From: Narthecium ossifragum
Lineage: Eukaryota > Streptophyta > Magnoliopsida > Dioscoreales > Nartheciaceae
Direction: 5' to 3'
NCBI GenBank assembly: GCA_963920575.1
Contig: OY986966.1
Span: 15,557,888 to 15,621,887, forward strand
DNA length: 64,000 nt
Below the pieces are notes generated by a model. The model searched no databases and was not told where the DNA came from. It saw nothing but the letters and a program-made list of their open reading frames with translations. A program made the position numbers and the translations under genes. Below are positions 11,101 through 23,348 of this stretch, in pieces. How positions within the stretch are numbered: position 1 is the first letter of the stretch; every line of letters starts with the position of its first letter.

Positions 11101-14100
11101 ACAGGTCCAGGTTTATTGTCTATGGTAAGTCATTTCTTTAATATTCATTCTGCAAGTGCTAAACAGATAGATTGGGAAAATAGGGTTTTATTCTTGAATA
11201 GAGTACTGTTGACCACATTACAATCTCTCTTTTAGCTGCTTTGTTGTTCGTTGCATTTTTATTCACGAAGTCATTCTAAAACTCCTTCCCAACATTCCAT
11301 TTCCATGTTTCTTAAGTGGAAACTGTTCTAGGACATGTTCGAGTCAATGTCATTCTAAAACTCCTTCCCAACATTACATTTCCATGTTTCATAAGTTCTT
11401 TCTAGGACATCTTCGAGTCATGGAAATCAGCTCTTATATGTATCTGATTTTGCAATGTAGAGATGTACATGGCATAAGTGCATGGTAATGTGGCTCCATG
11501 TCATTCATAAAACAATTGATTTGTTGCATAACTTGTTGCACCACCTAAGTCAAGTCTTGAGTTCTAGAGCTTGCTATAATTAACTTACCCTTGGAACAAA
11601 AAAAATGATATTACATTTTCCTACTAATGCACATTATTTCTCTCGATCCTTTTCATTGCTTGTCTTGCTTTTGAAAAATTATAGCACAATATGCATTTGC
11701 ACATGTACATGGGTTATTTTGAGCTTCTGAATATAAAGAGAAAGAATGAGAACTCTTGTGTATCTGCTTGGGCTTTTACTCTAGTTTTTATTTTGTGCAA
11801 ACAAGCTTCATATTCTGACTATGGTATTATGAAGGGAAACATTGGAGTTTGCCAAGTTAGCTAATAGAACGGCATGCTTGTTGTTAGAGCTTTCTCCTCG
11901 ATATTAGCGGTCGTCAAAATGGATGGTAAAAAGGAATGTGTTTGTAGCTGATAGGAAGTAAACTATCCATGTGGCTGAGGTCAAAATTATGGATAGGACA
12001 AACAACGTAGGGTTTTTTTAATGTAATGCTGTAGATGGGCTGTTTACTTGAGAATCTCATAGCGAACAGATTCTGTAAGTTTGTTTGAGACATATGCTAC
12101 AACTATGTAAAGTTTTATTTAAAGTATGCTTATTATACGGTAGCTATGAAGATGATGAAAAAAACTTCAAATTGGCTTAAGCTTTTCTTTATCTTCTTCC
12201 AGAAGAAATTTGCAAAGTCACAGTATTTCATAATATGAATCTCTATTCAGAAAGTGAAAGATATGTTTAAAGTTATAGTAGCATATATCCAGATGTCTGA
12301 TAAATCAGAAAAAAGTTTTTGATTCTCTATGTAGGGGGGACGTTAGGTTTTGTGCTTGTAGTTTTAGGTCCAAAGATTTAGTAGTACAGCAGGACATAAG
12401 TCAGGGGAAGAGAGGAGGAAGGAAAGTTGTGGCACATAACATGTAACTCTAGCCATTGCATCCTGAGTTAACTTGCATTAAATTTTCTCTGAAAATTGTC
12501 GTTTGAGAAGGTAAACACTGAGGGAATATGGTAAAAGACATGTGGATATTCCCATCACAAATATTTGTCTCTGGCTGGTTGATTAGGATATTCAGTTTGT
12601 TCTCAATTAGCTTTGGAATATGATGCATCATGACCAGTCTTGGTTAGTTGTCCGTGGATCCTGTCTTTCCTTTAAGGGTAGTTTTAAATGCAATACAACA
12701 TTTGATTTGTTCACCACACTGATTTTTTTTTTCGGTGTCTTGCCCCCGAATTTTTTGATAAAATTTGGTAGAATGACACCGAACCATGTAGTTCGGTGGT
12801 ATTCCACCGAATTTTATCAAAAAATTTGGTGGCAAGACACCGAATTTGTATCAAAAATTCGGTAATTAATCACCGATTCAGCTAGAGTGTGGTGCACAAA
12901 TCAAATCTTGTATTGCATATATAACCACCCTTCCTTTAATAGAGTTGCTGATGTCATGTCTATGCTGAACTGTGTCTCCTTGAATCATGTGGCATATGCT
13001 GGTACATCATTTTATGACTCCATGATTGATACCCTTATCTTTAGAACTTAGATGATTGCTAGAATTTGATGCTTTTTCCTGCATCTTGTGGCCTTCAGTT
13101 ATGTTAATATTACGAAATATTGCAAATTAGTAGAAATAAGAGCAGCAACAAGAGAGCAAGCTCTGTTAATTGAGTCCACCTATTTGCTTTTCCTTTGGTA
13201 TTTGGATTTGCTCATATAGTGGAGTTCTAAATGAACTAGGATTGGAGTTCATGTTGGACTAGAGCAGTCTCGACGTCTATGTAAAGAATGGTAGGTTTCA
13301 AGGCTGGTGTATCCAAGATGTAATGCAAGGAGATCGTCAGCTCATAGATAACCTAGTGGTCAAGAGATTAAGGTTCAAAGCTTCGAGGAATGATGTAGAG
13401 AAGGTGGAGGCTTTGAGTAGAGTAGGTCTGACCTTGGGTGTTCTTCTTCGAGGATTCTTCAGGTGTCAATCTCTTGTATCCTATGATCTTAATCAGGAGA
13501 AGAGTGCTTCTTCTTTGGGAGAGGTTTTTTCTTCAAAAGATTAATATCGCAAGAGGTTTCTCGTTCTATTGATTGCTTAATATCTCTTGGTGTTTTCGAC
13601 TTTGAACTCAGTGTAGATCACATGATATCTTAGTGTTTACTATGTTGACCCTTTTTGCCGCTTTTACTTTTAGCTCTTTCCTTTTTCACAAGGTCTTGGG
13701 TCCACTTTCCCGACACCTGCATAGGCCTTTTGTGTTTTGTCACCAGGAAATGTTAAATCATCTTCCGTGATTCATACTTGATAACCATGGGCTTGATTAT
13801 CCCATTTTGCCACCTTTCCGTTCTCTTTTTCCACCTGACTGGATATCAGCCTGTTATTTCTGTATATCTTAATATATTGTGCTGCCAAGTTGCTTCATGG
13901 CTGATTAACTGAGAATTAAACATATTTTCTTTTTCCAATTTGTGTTAAGTTGTTCCTTTTCTTCTGTAGCTTCTGTGAAACCAATGGATGTCTATTTGTC
14001 ATCTTTATGCAGGCAAATAGCGGACCAAGCACGAATGGTTGCCAGGTAACGTTTTCCCCCTTGAGATATTTGTTCTGCGAACTATTTCTGTGTGATAATT

Positions 14101-14586
14101 TGGCATTCATGGAAGATGGGAATAAAAGAATGCCTTTCCTAAAGGATCTTCCACGGTATGCGAGAGTATCACCTTTACAGGACATGGACATAATAATTGA
14201 TGATCTTTATGTCATGTTATTAACTGATTTGGCTAGAAGGTTTTGCTTACAATTTGATTCTATTTGTTGGCTTCCTCTTTGTTGTGTGACTGAATAAACA
14301 CTATGATTTGCCTGCAGTTCTTTATTACATGTGCAAAATGTGATTGGCTAGACAATAAGCATGTTATTTTTGGGGTAAGAAAACTTCCTTTGCAGATAAT
14401 TCTATGCATCACAGATGAAGATTAGTGTCCTTGCTGATGGTTATATTCATTACATTTTTATCTCTCTTCCTGCAGAGGGTGCTTGGGGAAGGCCTTCTGG
14501 TTGTTAGAAAGATCGAGAACGTTACCACTGGTCCAAATAACCGTCCAAAGCTTGCCTGTGTCATATCTGAATGTGGAGAAATGTAG
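8196..14586 (+). CDS. CYP22: Peptidyl-prolyl cis-trans isomerase, CYP22/PPIH type (spliceosomal cyclophilin)
   Basis: Seven exons: 8196-8410, 9217-9240, 9853-9940, 11032-11124, 14013-14045, 14318-14374 and 14476-14586. All introns are GT-AG and phases agree, giving 206 aa. The product is a single-domain cyclophilin whose C-terminus (ECGEM) and insert pattern match plant CYP22 and animal PPIH, the cyclophilin that joins the U4/U6.U5 tri-snRNP through Prp4/Prp3. Residues matching the cyclophilin A active site are present: R95, F100, Q103, Q151, F153, W161 and H166. Residues 1-35 form a low-complexity Gly/Ala/Pro extension. The start at 8196 is preferred over 8190 because MASGN fits the family. 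Exon 2 is a 24-nt microexon. No stop or frameshift is seen, so the gene is probably functional. Confidence 0.95.
9217..9240 (+). other. CYP22: 24-nt microexon 2 of CYP22
   Basis: The exon is flanked by ...GGCAG and GTAGG and encodes only the middle of RQFCTGEYR, with both neighbouring arginine codons split by introns. This peptide is conserved in cyclophilins, and omitting it would delete eight residues in frame. Confidence 0.9.
11272..11424 (+). repeat. Tandem duplication in CYP22 intron 4
   Basis: Two copies of about 75-79 bp beginning TCATTCTAAAACTCCTTCCC lie at 11271 and 11350, differing by several substitutions and a short indel. The rest of intron 4 (11125-14012) shows no other clear structure except the MITE at 12676-12930. 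Confidence 0.75.
12676..12930. mobile_element. Palindromic MULE-type MITE in CYP22 intron 4
   Basis: A 255-bp element is flanked by a perfect 9-bp target duplication TTCCTTTAA (12667-12675 and 12931-12939). Its ends are inverted repeats beginning GGGTAGTTTTAAATGCAATA and GGGTGGTTATATATGCAATA. The centre (about 12732-12843) is a second inverted repeat of about 54-bp arms around a CATGTA loop, so almost the whole element can fold into one hairpin. The 9-bp duplication and terminal G indicate the Mutator superfamily. It has no coding capacity. Confidence 0.9.
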
Positions 14587-15487
14587 AAGACATATGGCAA
14601 TGAGATCTTAGTGCCGCCTCCTCCAGCTTCTGAAGTAATTGCTAGTTTAAAGAACTTATCACTAAGAGCTGGCATTATTACCTACAATGCATATGTTGTT
14701 CAGTTCTAACCTTGAGCGAAAAGAAGGTTAGACGGGAAATCTTGCAGTGCAGCTAACAAATATCAGTCAAACTCTGATTCTTCAAAGTTTTAAAGCTAGT
14801 ACATGTGTACTGGATCCCCTCTAATCTGTTACTTGATTCTGATTCTAAATACAATGTCTAATTACGAGTCCATGAATATCTGTGTCATATGTGTATGACC
14901 TTTTTAGCTGGCTGAGTTTTTTTTTTTTTTTTTTTTTGATTAGTTGAGCCTGAGGACTAAGCTGGTCTTATTCCCCTGCCTTGAGAATTGGTCTGCTGAA
15001 TAGACTGATATGGGGCAAGCGTGCTGATCTTGTGACTGCCATGTTTGCATTGCGTCGGCCAATGCATTTTACTTTTTTGTACTTTAATCAGACAATTTTA
15101 TTTTCAACTTTGTTATTGTCAATTGATTACTTCAAGCAGACAACTTTATTTTCAGGGGGGTGTGTTTGTGTAAGTGCTTCATGTTACTCCGCTGTTCCAA
15201 CAATGCGAGATTGTTAGTTATAGTCGTCACTTGAATGACTGCCTTTGCCATCTTCTGCCAATGATGGCTGGAACCTGGACTTATCGACGCGAGGTAGCAG
15301 TTGTATCGGGTCTAACACAGCATTCCTACTTTCCTCTCATCACATGATTAAGAGGTGGTTGCAGTATCCGACAATCAATCATTGTTGAGTTTTGCTTTGA
15401 AGTTCACATAGAGAGGGTTGGCTTGATGCCCTGCCATGCTCATATATTCATGAGTTCATCTGCCATGCTTTAAGGCCTATTTGGTTT
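14587..15487 (+). other. CYP22 3' UTR and intergenic DNA
   Basis: The first part should be the CYP22 3' UTR. A run of about 20 T lies at 14918-14938. I see no gene or repeat of known type in the remainder up to the MULE end at about 15488. Confidence 0.4.
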
Positions 15488-15885
15488 GGGGCTGTTTCGT
15501 TACAACAACATGGATGGGAAACTGGCCACCTTCTGAAACAGACTCAATTTTTGTTTGAACAGCATGATGAACTATGACGGAAAATGAGAGCATGAACTTT
15601 GATGGAAAGTGAGAGGTTTTATTTTCCATCTACCATCACTTTGTTCTTTTTGAGTTTCTCACATTGTTAGAAAATAGGAGTACCCTCTTACTTTTGAAAT
15701 TTTTTTTTAAATAATATTATTTTAATAAGATATTAGTAATATATACATGTGGAGAAAGTATTGATGAAGATATGTCTGCTTTGGACACATCAGCGCCACA
15801 CTGACGTGGCCTTTTATTTTTTTAATTCTACCAATAAAGACGTAACTTGGAGTTACGTCTATATTAATAAAGACACAACTTGGAT
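15488..15885 (+). repeat. Left terminal inverted region of the large MULE
   Basis: About 400 bp, homologous to the reverse complement of the right end. Its inner edge holds a near-perfect palindrome AGACGTAACTTGGAGTTACGTCT-like at 15839-15861 (arms ACGTAACT and AGTTACGT). Confidence 0.75.
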
Positions 15886-16511
15886 ATATGTCTTTGACCT
15901 TTTGAACATTCCCCACCACAGGGAGGCTAAGGACGGAAGGCCAAGGGTGGATAGGAAAGTAGTCCTTATAAGACGTAGGTAGGAGTTACGTCTATATTAA
16001 TAACGACGTAACTTCAACTTACATCTATAGTCGTCATCTACCCCCGACCGAGGGCCCTCCTCCTCATTGGACGGCGATCTCCGGCGCATCTCATCGGCGC
16101 ACGATCCCGCGGCCCGCCGGTCCCCGCCTCCTCCTTCCTCGTCCATCCACTCCTTCAAGAGGAGTTATATCTTGAAATTTTCCAGCGATCTTCCGTCCAA
16201 ATCCTCCAAGATCATTTGGTCATTTTCCATCTTACTTTCCAGTGAGTTTTTATCTTGAGATTTAGGGTTTATATAGTTAACTTAGGATTTTTTATAGGAA
16301 TTGAAATGCCCATTTTTTATTAGAAAATTCTTTTTTTAATCATTCTGGTATGGTGATTTGGGTAGTGGCATTGTTGATAAATTTCATAAATTCCTACTAT
16401 TAATTCAATTAGATTATATGAAACATGTTTTCCATAGGAATTGTTACTATTAACTTGTAATTTCTATCTAATCGACTCATAATTGTCATCATATTTGTGT
16501 TATTTATAGTG

Positions 16512-17632
16512 ATGGATAGTGGCATTGTTCCACTATTGTGTCGAATGGACGGAAAGGTGAAATTAAAGGATAATGCGGGTGATGTTGAGAACATAGGTGG
16601 CCGAATCAAACCAAGTATGATACGAAAAAAATGCAAGTTATGCTGATTTAGAGGCTTTAATTAATGTTTGATTTAACTGGAAACAATCCAAACAATTTCG
16701 ACATTCACATAACTTGTAGATATCCAATGGGAGAAAGCATGTATTGCAGTGTAGACATAAAGGATGATAGTGATACTGGTTTCATTCTTAGCCTCTATCC
16801 AGTTATTCCAAGTATACAACTGTTCTTCATGAAAATTGGTGTCGAAGTCAACAATAACCCTTCAAATAACACGATATTTGGTGAATTTACACGCATACTA
16901 CAACGAGAAGACGATTCAACGGATAACGTCTCTCTTGGGTCTTATGGCGCTCCCATCTTCGGACACCATACATCACAGTAAGTAATTTATTGTCAAATAT
17001 ATAATTTTACATCTTGGTTTGCTCCTTATTCATGAGTTCGCTTGTCTATGAACATGCAGGCATTACCAGCAGGAGGGTACATGGTTGACTCGTGAATACA
17101 CGGAAACTACACCGGGTACAAACATGGGGCACACACATCATACTTTTGATATTGACCCGTCGAGTTGCGCCGAGGCCACCAATATGTAGACAATGTCAGT
17201 AGCGGCCATGGAGATGCTTTTATGCCTTCAACATCTCGAAGCCTCTTGCTAGATGTTGATGTTGAGGATCATCATGATGACGATTGGATTGAGAATACTG
17301 CATTCAGCAACGATCCAACACATCATGATGAAGGTATTGATGATCCAATGCCGCTTACTCTAAGACAGTATGAAGAAGAGTTATCAGATGAATTCTCAAA
17401 TGATAAGTGGGTCGACCGGATGACAATGAACAATACCATACATGGGGTATTTGAAGAACCGACCCCATTTACTGGTGAATTCTATAAGAAGCAAATATTC
17501 GAGACCAAAGCATCACTTATGCATGCTCTTCAACAGTCCGAGCTTCGGAGGTTTGCAAAACATTGCACTGTCAAGTCCGGGCCGAAGGTGTTGACCGTCA
17601 AGTGTCGTAATCTTGATTGTTCATGGCGTTTG
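16512..17632 (+). pseudogene. MURA-like transposase, N-terminal and DNA-binding region only
   Basis: An ATG at 16512 opens MDSGIVPLLCRMDGKVK, the usual start of plant MuDR-type transposases. It then shifts frame twice near 16632-16664 before continuing as MFDLTGNNPNNFDIHITCRY, typical of the N-terminal domain. An intron is likely from about 16979 to 17059. The second part (17165-17632, after a frameshift) contains the MuDR DNA-binding region ending in a cysteine motif, VKCRNLDCSWRL. The frame is cut at 17633 by an Athila-like LTR. The DDE catalytic core, SWIM zinc finger and C-terminus are missing from the window, so the gene is dead. Confidence 0.8.
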
Positions 17633-18853
17633 TAATGAGTCACTAAATATTCGTAATTAAACCCCTTAAATTACCTTTGATAGACATAGAGTGTTTGTAT
17701 TTAATAGTTTGTTAGTTGATTTCAGATTTAATCATGATTTGAGAATAAATACAAGAAATTCGGCTAAAAAGATGAATTTATGTGATAAAGACTGTTTCGT
17801 CGCCTGTCAGGAGAATATTCTCCATAAATTCTGTATAATTCTAAATATTCTGGAAACTTAGTACGTGATAGAAAACTTCAAGATCTACAACTTTCACATT
17901 GGACATTTAGCGAGAATCATGATAGATTGATACCAATTTGGAAAAAGATAAAGATATATAGCTGCTGGAAAACTGGTCCGTCGACGTTCAGAAGAATATT
18001 CGTCAAATATTCCCGATAAGTCCAAATATGATGAAATATTCGGGATATGACATAGGACTTCCTAATCTACAACTTTCATGTTGGACAAGGTTTCATATTG
18101 ATAAGTCACAGATTATATATAATTAAACCCCTTAAATTACCTTTGTTAGGCCCAGAGTAGGTGTATTTGATATTTTATTGTTTGATTTCATGTTTAAGTA
18201 GGATTTGAGAAAAAATACAAGAAATTTAACCAAAAATCAGTAAAATCTGCAAAAAAACTGCTTCGTTGATTGTTTGAAAATAAATCACCAAAACGTCTAC
18301 AGAACTCCAAATCTTTTGAAATTTTGGGATATGAAAGAGAAACTTCAAGAGCAACAACTTTCATGTTGAGGATTTTGTGAGATTTCGTATACATTGGCAC
18401 CAGTTTTGAAGCAAATTTGGATCTATCAAAGCTAAAATTTGAGAAAGGCTGAAATTAATTAATGACGTGGCAGTGGAGGCCCAGTCAAATCGACTGGAGC
18501 GATCGATCGGTTTCGATTCCGATCGGTCGCTCGGATGATGTTGGTAGCATGGAATTTAGGAAAATTAGAGTTTAAGTTCAATTATAACTCCAAATTCCGA
18601 GATTAAGGGTTTCTATTAGATAAAGGGGTTATTTCAGCCGAAACTTATCATCTTTTGGACCACTTTTGGAGGAGAAGGCTAGGGTTTTGAAGATGGAGAT
18701 CTTTCCGCATGGATCGACGGCTTCCTTCCCAACACATATGGATCTTTCTCAGAAGATGAGTAACTAATTTTTAAACTTAGGGATATCATGAAACCCTAGT
18801 GTAACTTTTGATTTTCTTTGGTTTGATTCTTGTAAACTTCTTCTCAACATGAT

Positions 18854-20537
18854 TGGTGTTCCCTAGACTCTACCACAAGTGCATGGGTCGTGACAAGTAG
18901 AATAGGGCAAAAAGAGTATCGTTTCCACAAGGAGGATGATTCAAGTACAAATGTATCCAAATTCTTATATTATCTAAGCAATCCAAACGAGATATAATCA
19001 CTGACAAAACTGAACTGAAAGCAAATAAATATTAAATAGAAGAGTATGAAAGGTTTCTAGGATTTGGATTTCATCGATTGAATCTCTTTAATGAATTTAA
19101 ATCTGGTTGCTGAAATTAGAACTTTGTTAATTATCATGACTGAATTCCCTTTTTTTATGTGAAATCCTCTTTCAAGGTATAACTCAAATACCTAAATTAA
19201 TTCTATGTCTACTTTCGTGATCACAGGAATTAATTTAGATTCATTGGGCTCTTAGGAATCCTTAAACAAAAATCACCTTGTCATATATTTATTTCTAACA
19301 TATACTACCAAGGTTTGATGAAACCACGAACTAATGTTAAACTTCAACTTTCGTTACTTCGTTCAACATCTGAAACATACAAGTCATGGCCAGTAACTTG
19401 CAAGAAAAAGAAACGATTTCATCAAATAGCAACTAACAAGAATATTCTCAACAACCCAACTCAATTCAAATCAGAAACTCAATGACTTCATCCAAACCCT
19501 AGAATAAGAAGACTAGGTATTCATGGTTGATAGAAAGAAAACCAATGTTTCATAAAGACACATCATCAATCAGAACTAGGATGAAGATAATAGAATGAAA
19601 ACGCTGATCCTCTTCTTCTGGTTCTTTCTCTGGTTCTTTCTCTGCTCCTCTGCTCTTCTTTTCCTGGCTTTCCTCTTCTTTTTTCTGCTGGCCGTTCCCT
19701 TCTTTTCTTTCTGCTGGCCGTTTCTTTCTCTGCTGCTCCTTTTTCTGGCCGTTCCCTGTTCCTCTCTCTCTGCTCCTCTAGCTGGCCGTCCTCTTCTTTT
19801 CTTTCTGCTGGCCGTTTCTTTCTCTGCTGCTCCTTTTTCTGGCCGTTCCCTGTTCCTCTCTCTCTGCTCCTCTAGCTGGCCGTCCCCTGTTCTTTCCTCT
19901 ATTCTCTTCTTTATTCCTCCCAGCCATCTTTCCTAAAGTGTCCACCCTTTCTTCCATTAACCACATACCAATCCCACTAATCAAGGAAAGATCAAATAAA
20001 CTCCTAATATAACTAGGAAATGTGGTGCTCCCAGCTGGGATCTTCATGAATCAAATCTGGACTTCACAAAATGAATCTCGTCCAACCCAAGTGCAGGTGC
20101 AGCAATTCCGAGTCTGATGGCTTCATCAATTTTTCTGTCTTTATTCAGCCTAAATCAGCAAAACTTCCAAACATCAAAGTTGTAGCGCTCTTCCTTAGCT
20201 TTCCAACGCATCCTGGATCATCCCAATCAGAGTTTGTATGAAGAAGTTATGTTCAAATTACTAACTGCTGTGCAGAATGTCCAGAATTGCTCAATTAGCT
20301 TCGTTTTGCACTTTAGGTCTTCAATTGCATCCAGGCCTAGCCCGAATTCTGCTTCTTCCCATCAGCCAAAGTTCAAATGATTCAATATCTAAATACCTGC
20401 AATTATCCAAAAATTCCCAAGAATTAAGTAAATGCATAAGTCACCTAAAATTCTTGATAAAAGAGCAAGGAATGATGTAAAACACTTGAATCTGACAATC
20501 AATCTTAAGAAGATGTGTGGAAATAATTCCCGCATCA
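18854..20537 (+). mobile_element. Athila-type solo LTR (same family as 30984-42578)
   Basis: It begins TGGTGTTCCCTAGAC and ends CCCGCATCA, and has a perfect 5-bp target duplication ATGAT at 18849-18853 and 20538-20542. It is over 90% identical by eye to the LTRs at 30984-32537 and 41043-42578, but longer (1684 bp) because a pyrimidine-rich minisatellite at about 19605-19900 is expanded. No internal region is present. Confidence 0.92.
19605..19905 (+). repeat. Pyrimidine-rich minisatellite in LTR
   Basis: Degenerate units around TTTCTGCTGGCCGTT and TTTCTCTGCTCC are repeated many times, including a long direct repeat of the block TCTGCTGGCCGTTTCTTTCT. The equivalent tract in the two LTRs at 31736-31905 and 41795-41950 is shorter and built from TTTCTGCTCCT units. 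Confidence 0.85.
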
Positions 20538-21183
20538 ATGATCTCATAAATATGGTTTTAATGATTAGAGATTTGAGGGAACAGAGTTCCTTTGAAGTAT
20601 TTTCAGTCGTATAAGCATTCTGTGATTGTTTATACAAATTTATGAGATGGTTTTCATATGATTTATGGTTTGCTTTTGAGATAGGCTATGCTATGCTAGG
20701 ATAGGTTGTGCCAAGGTCATTAGGAGTAGTATAACTTAAAGTAATCGTAGGATCGAAGACAACCTATGTCAAGAAAGATAGGCTATGCCGTTAGGAACAT
20801 AAATCCTATTTTAGGGATTCATGTGAGCTTGTAGTCATATGATCCATAATGTTGAGAGAAGTGAGTAAGAGGATAACTAGAGAAGATTGAAGGTGAAGCT
20901 AGGGTGGATTGAGTAATCCCTAGGTAATTCATAACTTGGTTCAAATCCCGATCACTTTACTTGCTTTCTTAGATAATTTTTAGATAATTAAACCCACCTT
21001 TTGATTACTCCGCTTAGGAATCAGTTTCGAGAATTGATTTTACTTTCCAACGTTTTCCCTGTGGATCGACTCCGAACTTCACCACTAGTCTAACCTCTAG
21101 GATAGTGATAGAATAAGGATTATATTTTGATTGAAGTTTGTTGCACTTTAACGACACGCTTTGCGAACGATCACATATTCCGA

Positions 21184-21700
21184 ACTGATTGGGCTCAGTT
21201 GCGCTCGGAATAAGACTGCCAGAATTAATTCAGGAAATCTGAGTTGTAATTGAAGTCCAACTCAACTCAAACTCTAATTTCGGGAGTTCTCTTATAAATA
21301 GGGTTATTCAATCCGAATTTCTTTGGAGAAGGAAGGAGAAGACGGCGAGGATGCAGATGGTGACAGTTTCTTATTCCAATCCGATGGCTTTCATTCATAA
21401 GATGAGTAGCTAACTTCTTGTATTTAGGAATCTCATGAAACCCTAGTATAATTTTGGTCTTTCTTTAGTTTGATTCTTGTGAACTTCTCGATGCATGATC
21501 TCATAAATATGGTTTTATTGTTAATAGAATTGAAGGAACAGAATTCCCTTGACGTACTTTCAGTCCTACATGATTTCTGTGATTGATTGTAGAGATTTAT
21601 GAGATGGTTTTCATGAAGTTATTGGTTTGCCTTTGAGATAAGTTATGCTACACGAAGATAGGTTGTGCCAAGGTCATGAGGAGTAGTATAATTCTGGGCT
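21184..21700 (+). mobile_element. Second, partial Athila-like LTR copy
   Basis: From about 21184 the sequence again follows the LTR (TCCAACTCAACTC..., CGGGAGTTCTCTTATAAATAG with a TATA-like box, then ATGAAACCCTAGTATAATTTT, then CTCATAAATATGGTTTTA). It repeats parts of 18590-20720 and of the LTR at 54931-56740. The 5' part is missing. It passes into internal sequence near 21700. Confidence 0.55.
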
Positions 21701-22073
21701 TAGTTAGGTTTTACTTTTACTTATTTTTCATTTTCTTTATTTTACACTTTTTAGAATTTTTTCTGACAATTTTTTTTAAAAAAATTTAGTGGCTGCTGGA
21801 ATTGGAATTTTCTCGGAAGAAGGAATTTACCTGGAATTGGAATTTTTAAAAAATTTAGTGGCTATTAGTGACCTACCGATCAGACCGATCGATCGGCCAC
21901 GCGACATAGCCAGGTAAGTTTTCGAACTTTGAAAATTTTTCTTTTCAATAGTCGTTTGAGATGCTTCTGCAAGTCATGGTAACGCACATATCAGCGACGG
22001 TCGTCTCTTGGATCAGCCCACTGTTTGTATTTCTTATCTTTTGTGTGATCCTTATTTTTGTGATTTTTAATGC
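21700..22073 (+). mobile_element. Non-coding leader of a non-autonomous Athila-like element
   Basis: AT-rich sequence between the partial LTR and the ORF at 22074. A CGATCGATCGG palindrome occurs at about 21886. No primer site was recognised. Confidence 0.4.
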
Positions 22074-23348
22074 ATGGCCAATTTTTTTATGTCACCGGGG
22101 GCCATGTCGAATGACTATTTGCCCTTTGGTTATGGACCCGGTTACAATAATAATCCATATGGTTTCTCAATTCCAGCATATAATTCACATTCATATCCTT
22201 ATAATCTGGATTTTAGAGACTATACATACCCTAGTTGGCAATTTGAAGATTATCAACCTCCTAACGTTCAACCATGGAATATAAAAATACCAGCCCAAAA
22301 TTCTACACATAGTTTTGAATAGCAATATCCTCCACGTTATCCACAGAAAACAACTTCAGTTCCTCCGGCCCAAACTACCTCTGAATCCACTTTGGGTTCC
22401 ATCCTTGTAGCCATAAATGAAAATTTTAGTGGAATGAGAAGTGACCTACAAAGTGATATTTCCAAAAAGAAAAATAATGTGTTGAGAAGAGAGAACCAAT
22501 ATAATTCTAATACCCAATCCATTGCTAAAGTGGAGACACAAATTGCACAGCTAGCTTGTATGGTGGATTCATATGATGATTATGTGAATGATTATGTTCC
22601 TCCTGTTTGTGATGACAATGCTTGTGATTCTTATCTTTCTAATGATGTTGATGCATGCTCTAATGCTTGTGATGCTTATCTTTCTAATGATGTTGATACA
22701 TGCTCTAATGCTTGTGATGCTTTGCCAGTTCATGATGCTATTGATAATGTTTTGCCGGTTGCTGAAAATAAAATTGATAAATGCTACCCGATTTTACATT
22801 CTGGGCCTTATATTTATTTCGGTCATTCTTATGAAGCAAGTCTTTTTTATAATAGTGATGATGAGAGTTGTTATGCTAAATTGCCGGTTGTTTATGATGA
22901 GTTGAATGATGATAATATGTCTATTTACAATGATCATAATGAGGATGGACATATTAGTGAGACCCTCTATCGGGATTCTCAAGTTGAACTTCTACATGAT
23001 GAGTTGAATGATGATGATGTGCCTATTAGTGATAAACATAATGAGGATGAGAGTGTTAGCAATATTCCTTGTCTAGAGCCTCAGTTTGAGATTCTACCTT
23101 TAATATCATCCCCATTAGTTGAACGTTGTGAGGAGGAGAACCTTGTTATGAGTGAAGACCATGCCAATTCCTATCGTCCATTCATCAAAGATCGTATCAA
23201 AATTTTCAGTTCTATGCAGATTTTGTTTGCGAAGGACTTCTTTTTATTCTTTCATGAAGCATGTCTGCATAGCTTCACCATTCTCCGGACCATGTATTTC
23301 TTTACATGGAATCATCGACCTCCTAAATCAGGTTTCGGGAGCGTCTAG
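22074..23348 (+). CDS. Unrecognised acidic, repeat-containing ORF of a non-autonomous Athila-like element (one in-frame stop)
   Basis: The frame starts at ATG 22074 (MANFFMSPGAMSNDYLPFGY), has one TAG at 22321-22323, and continues in the same frame to 23348, about 425 codons. The first part is rich in Tyr, Asn and Pro. The middle contains a segment ending VETQIAQLA (about 22525-22555) that resembles the end of Athila Gag. It is followed by two 45-bp repeats (22620 and 22665; DAYLSNDVD...CSNAC) and two copies of a DELNDDD...HNEDE unit (about 22895 and 23000). The protein is strongly acidic. No protease, RT or integrase motif is present. I do not recognise the family; it may be a derived gag C-terminus with an added repeat domain. 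Confidence 0.5.

Larger units (their letters stand above)
17633..21183 (+). mobile_element. Athila-like LTR with a nested solo LTR
   Basis: Apart from the nested 1.68-kb LTR at 18854-20537, the roughly 1.86 kb here are collinear with the complete LTR at 54931-56740 (minus strand). Shared stretches include the CTACAACTTTCATGTTGGAC type and, downstream, the ATGAAACCCTAGT and CTCATAAATATGGTTTTA segments. The start (TAATGAGTCAC) would be a mutated TGATGAGTG end. A 466-bp partial tandem duplication is visible, with TAATTAAACCCCTTAAATTA at 17654 and again at 18120. A GATCGATCGG palindrome lies near 18500-18530. The right boundary near 21183 is approximate. The insertion cuts the MURA-like gene. Confidence 0.6.

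Noticed and set aside
13320..13400. tRNA-like or SINE-like stretch with AGTGGTCAAGAGATTAAGGTTC
   Set aside because: Only a weak B-box-like sequence, no convincing A box, no target duplication and no tail.
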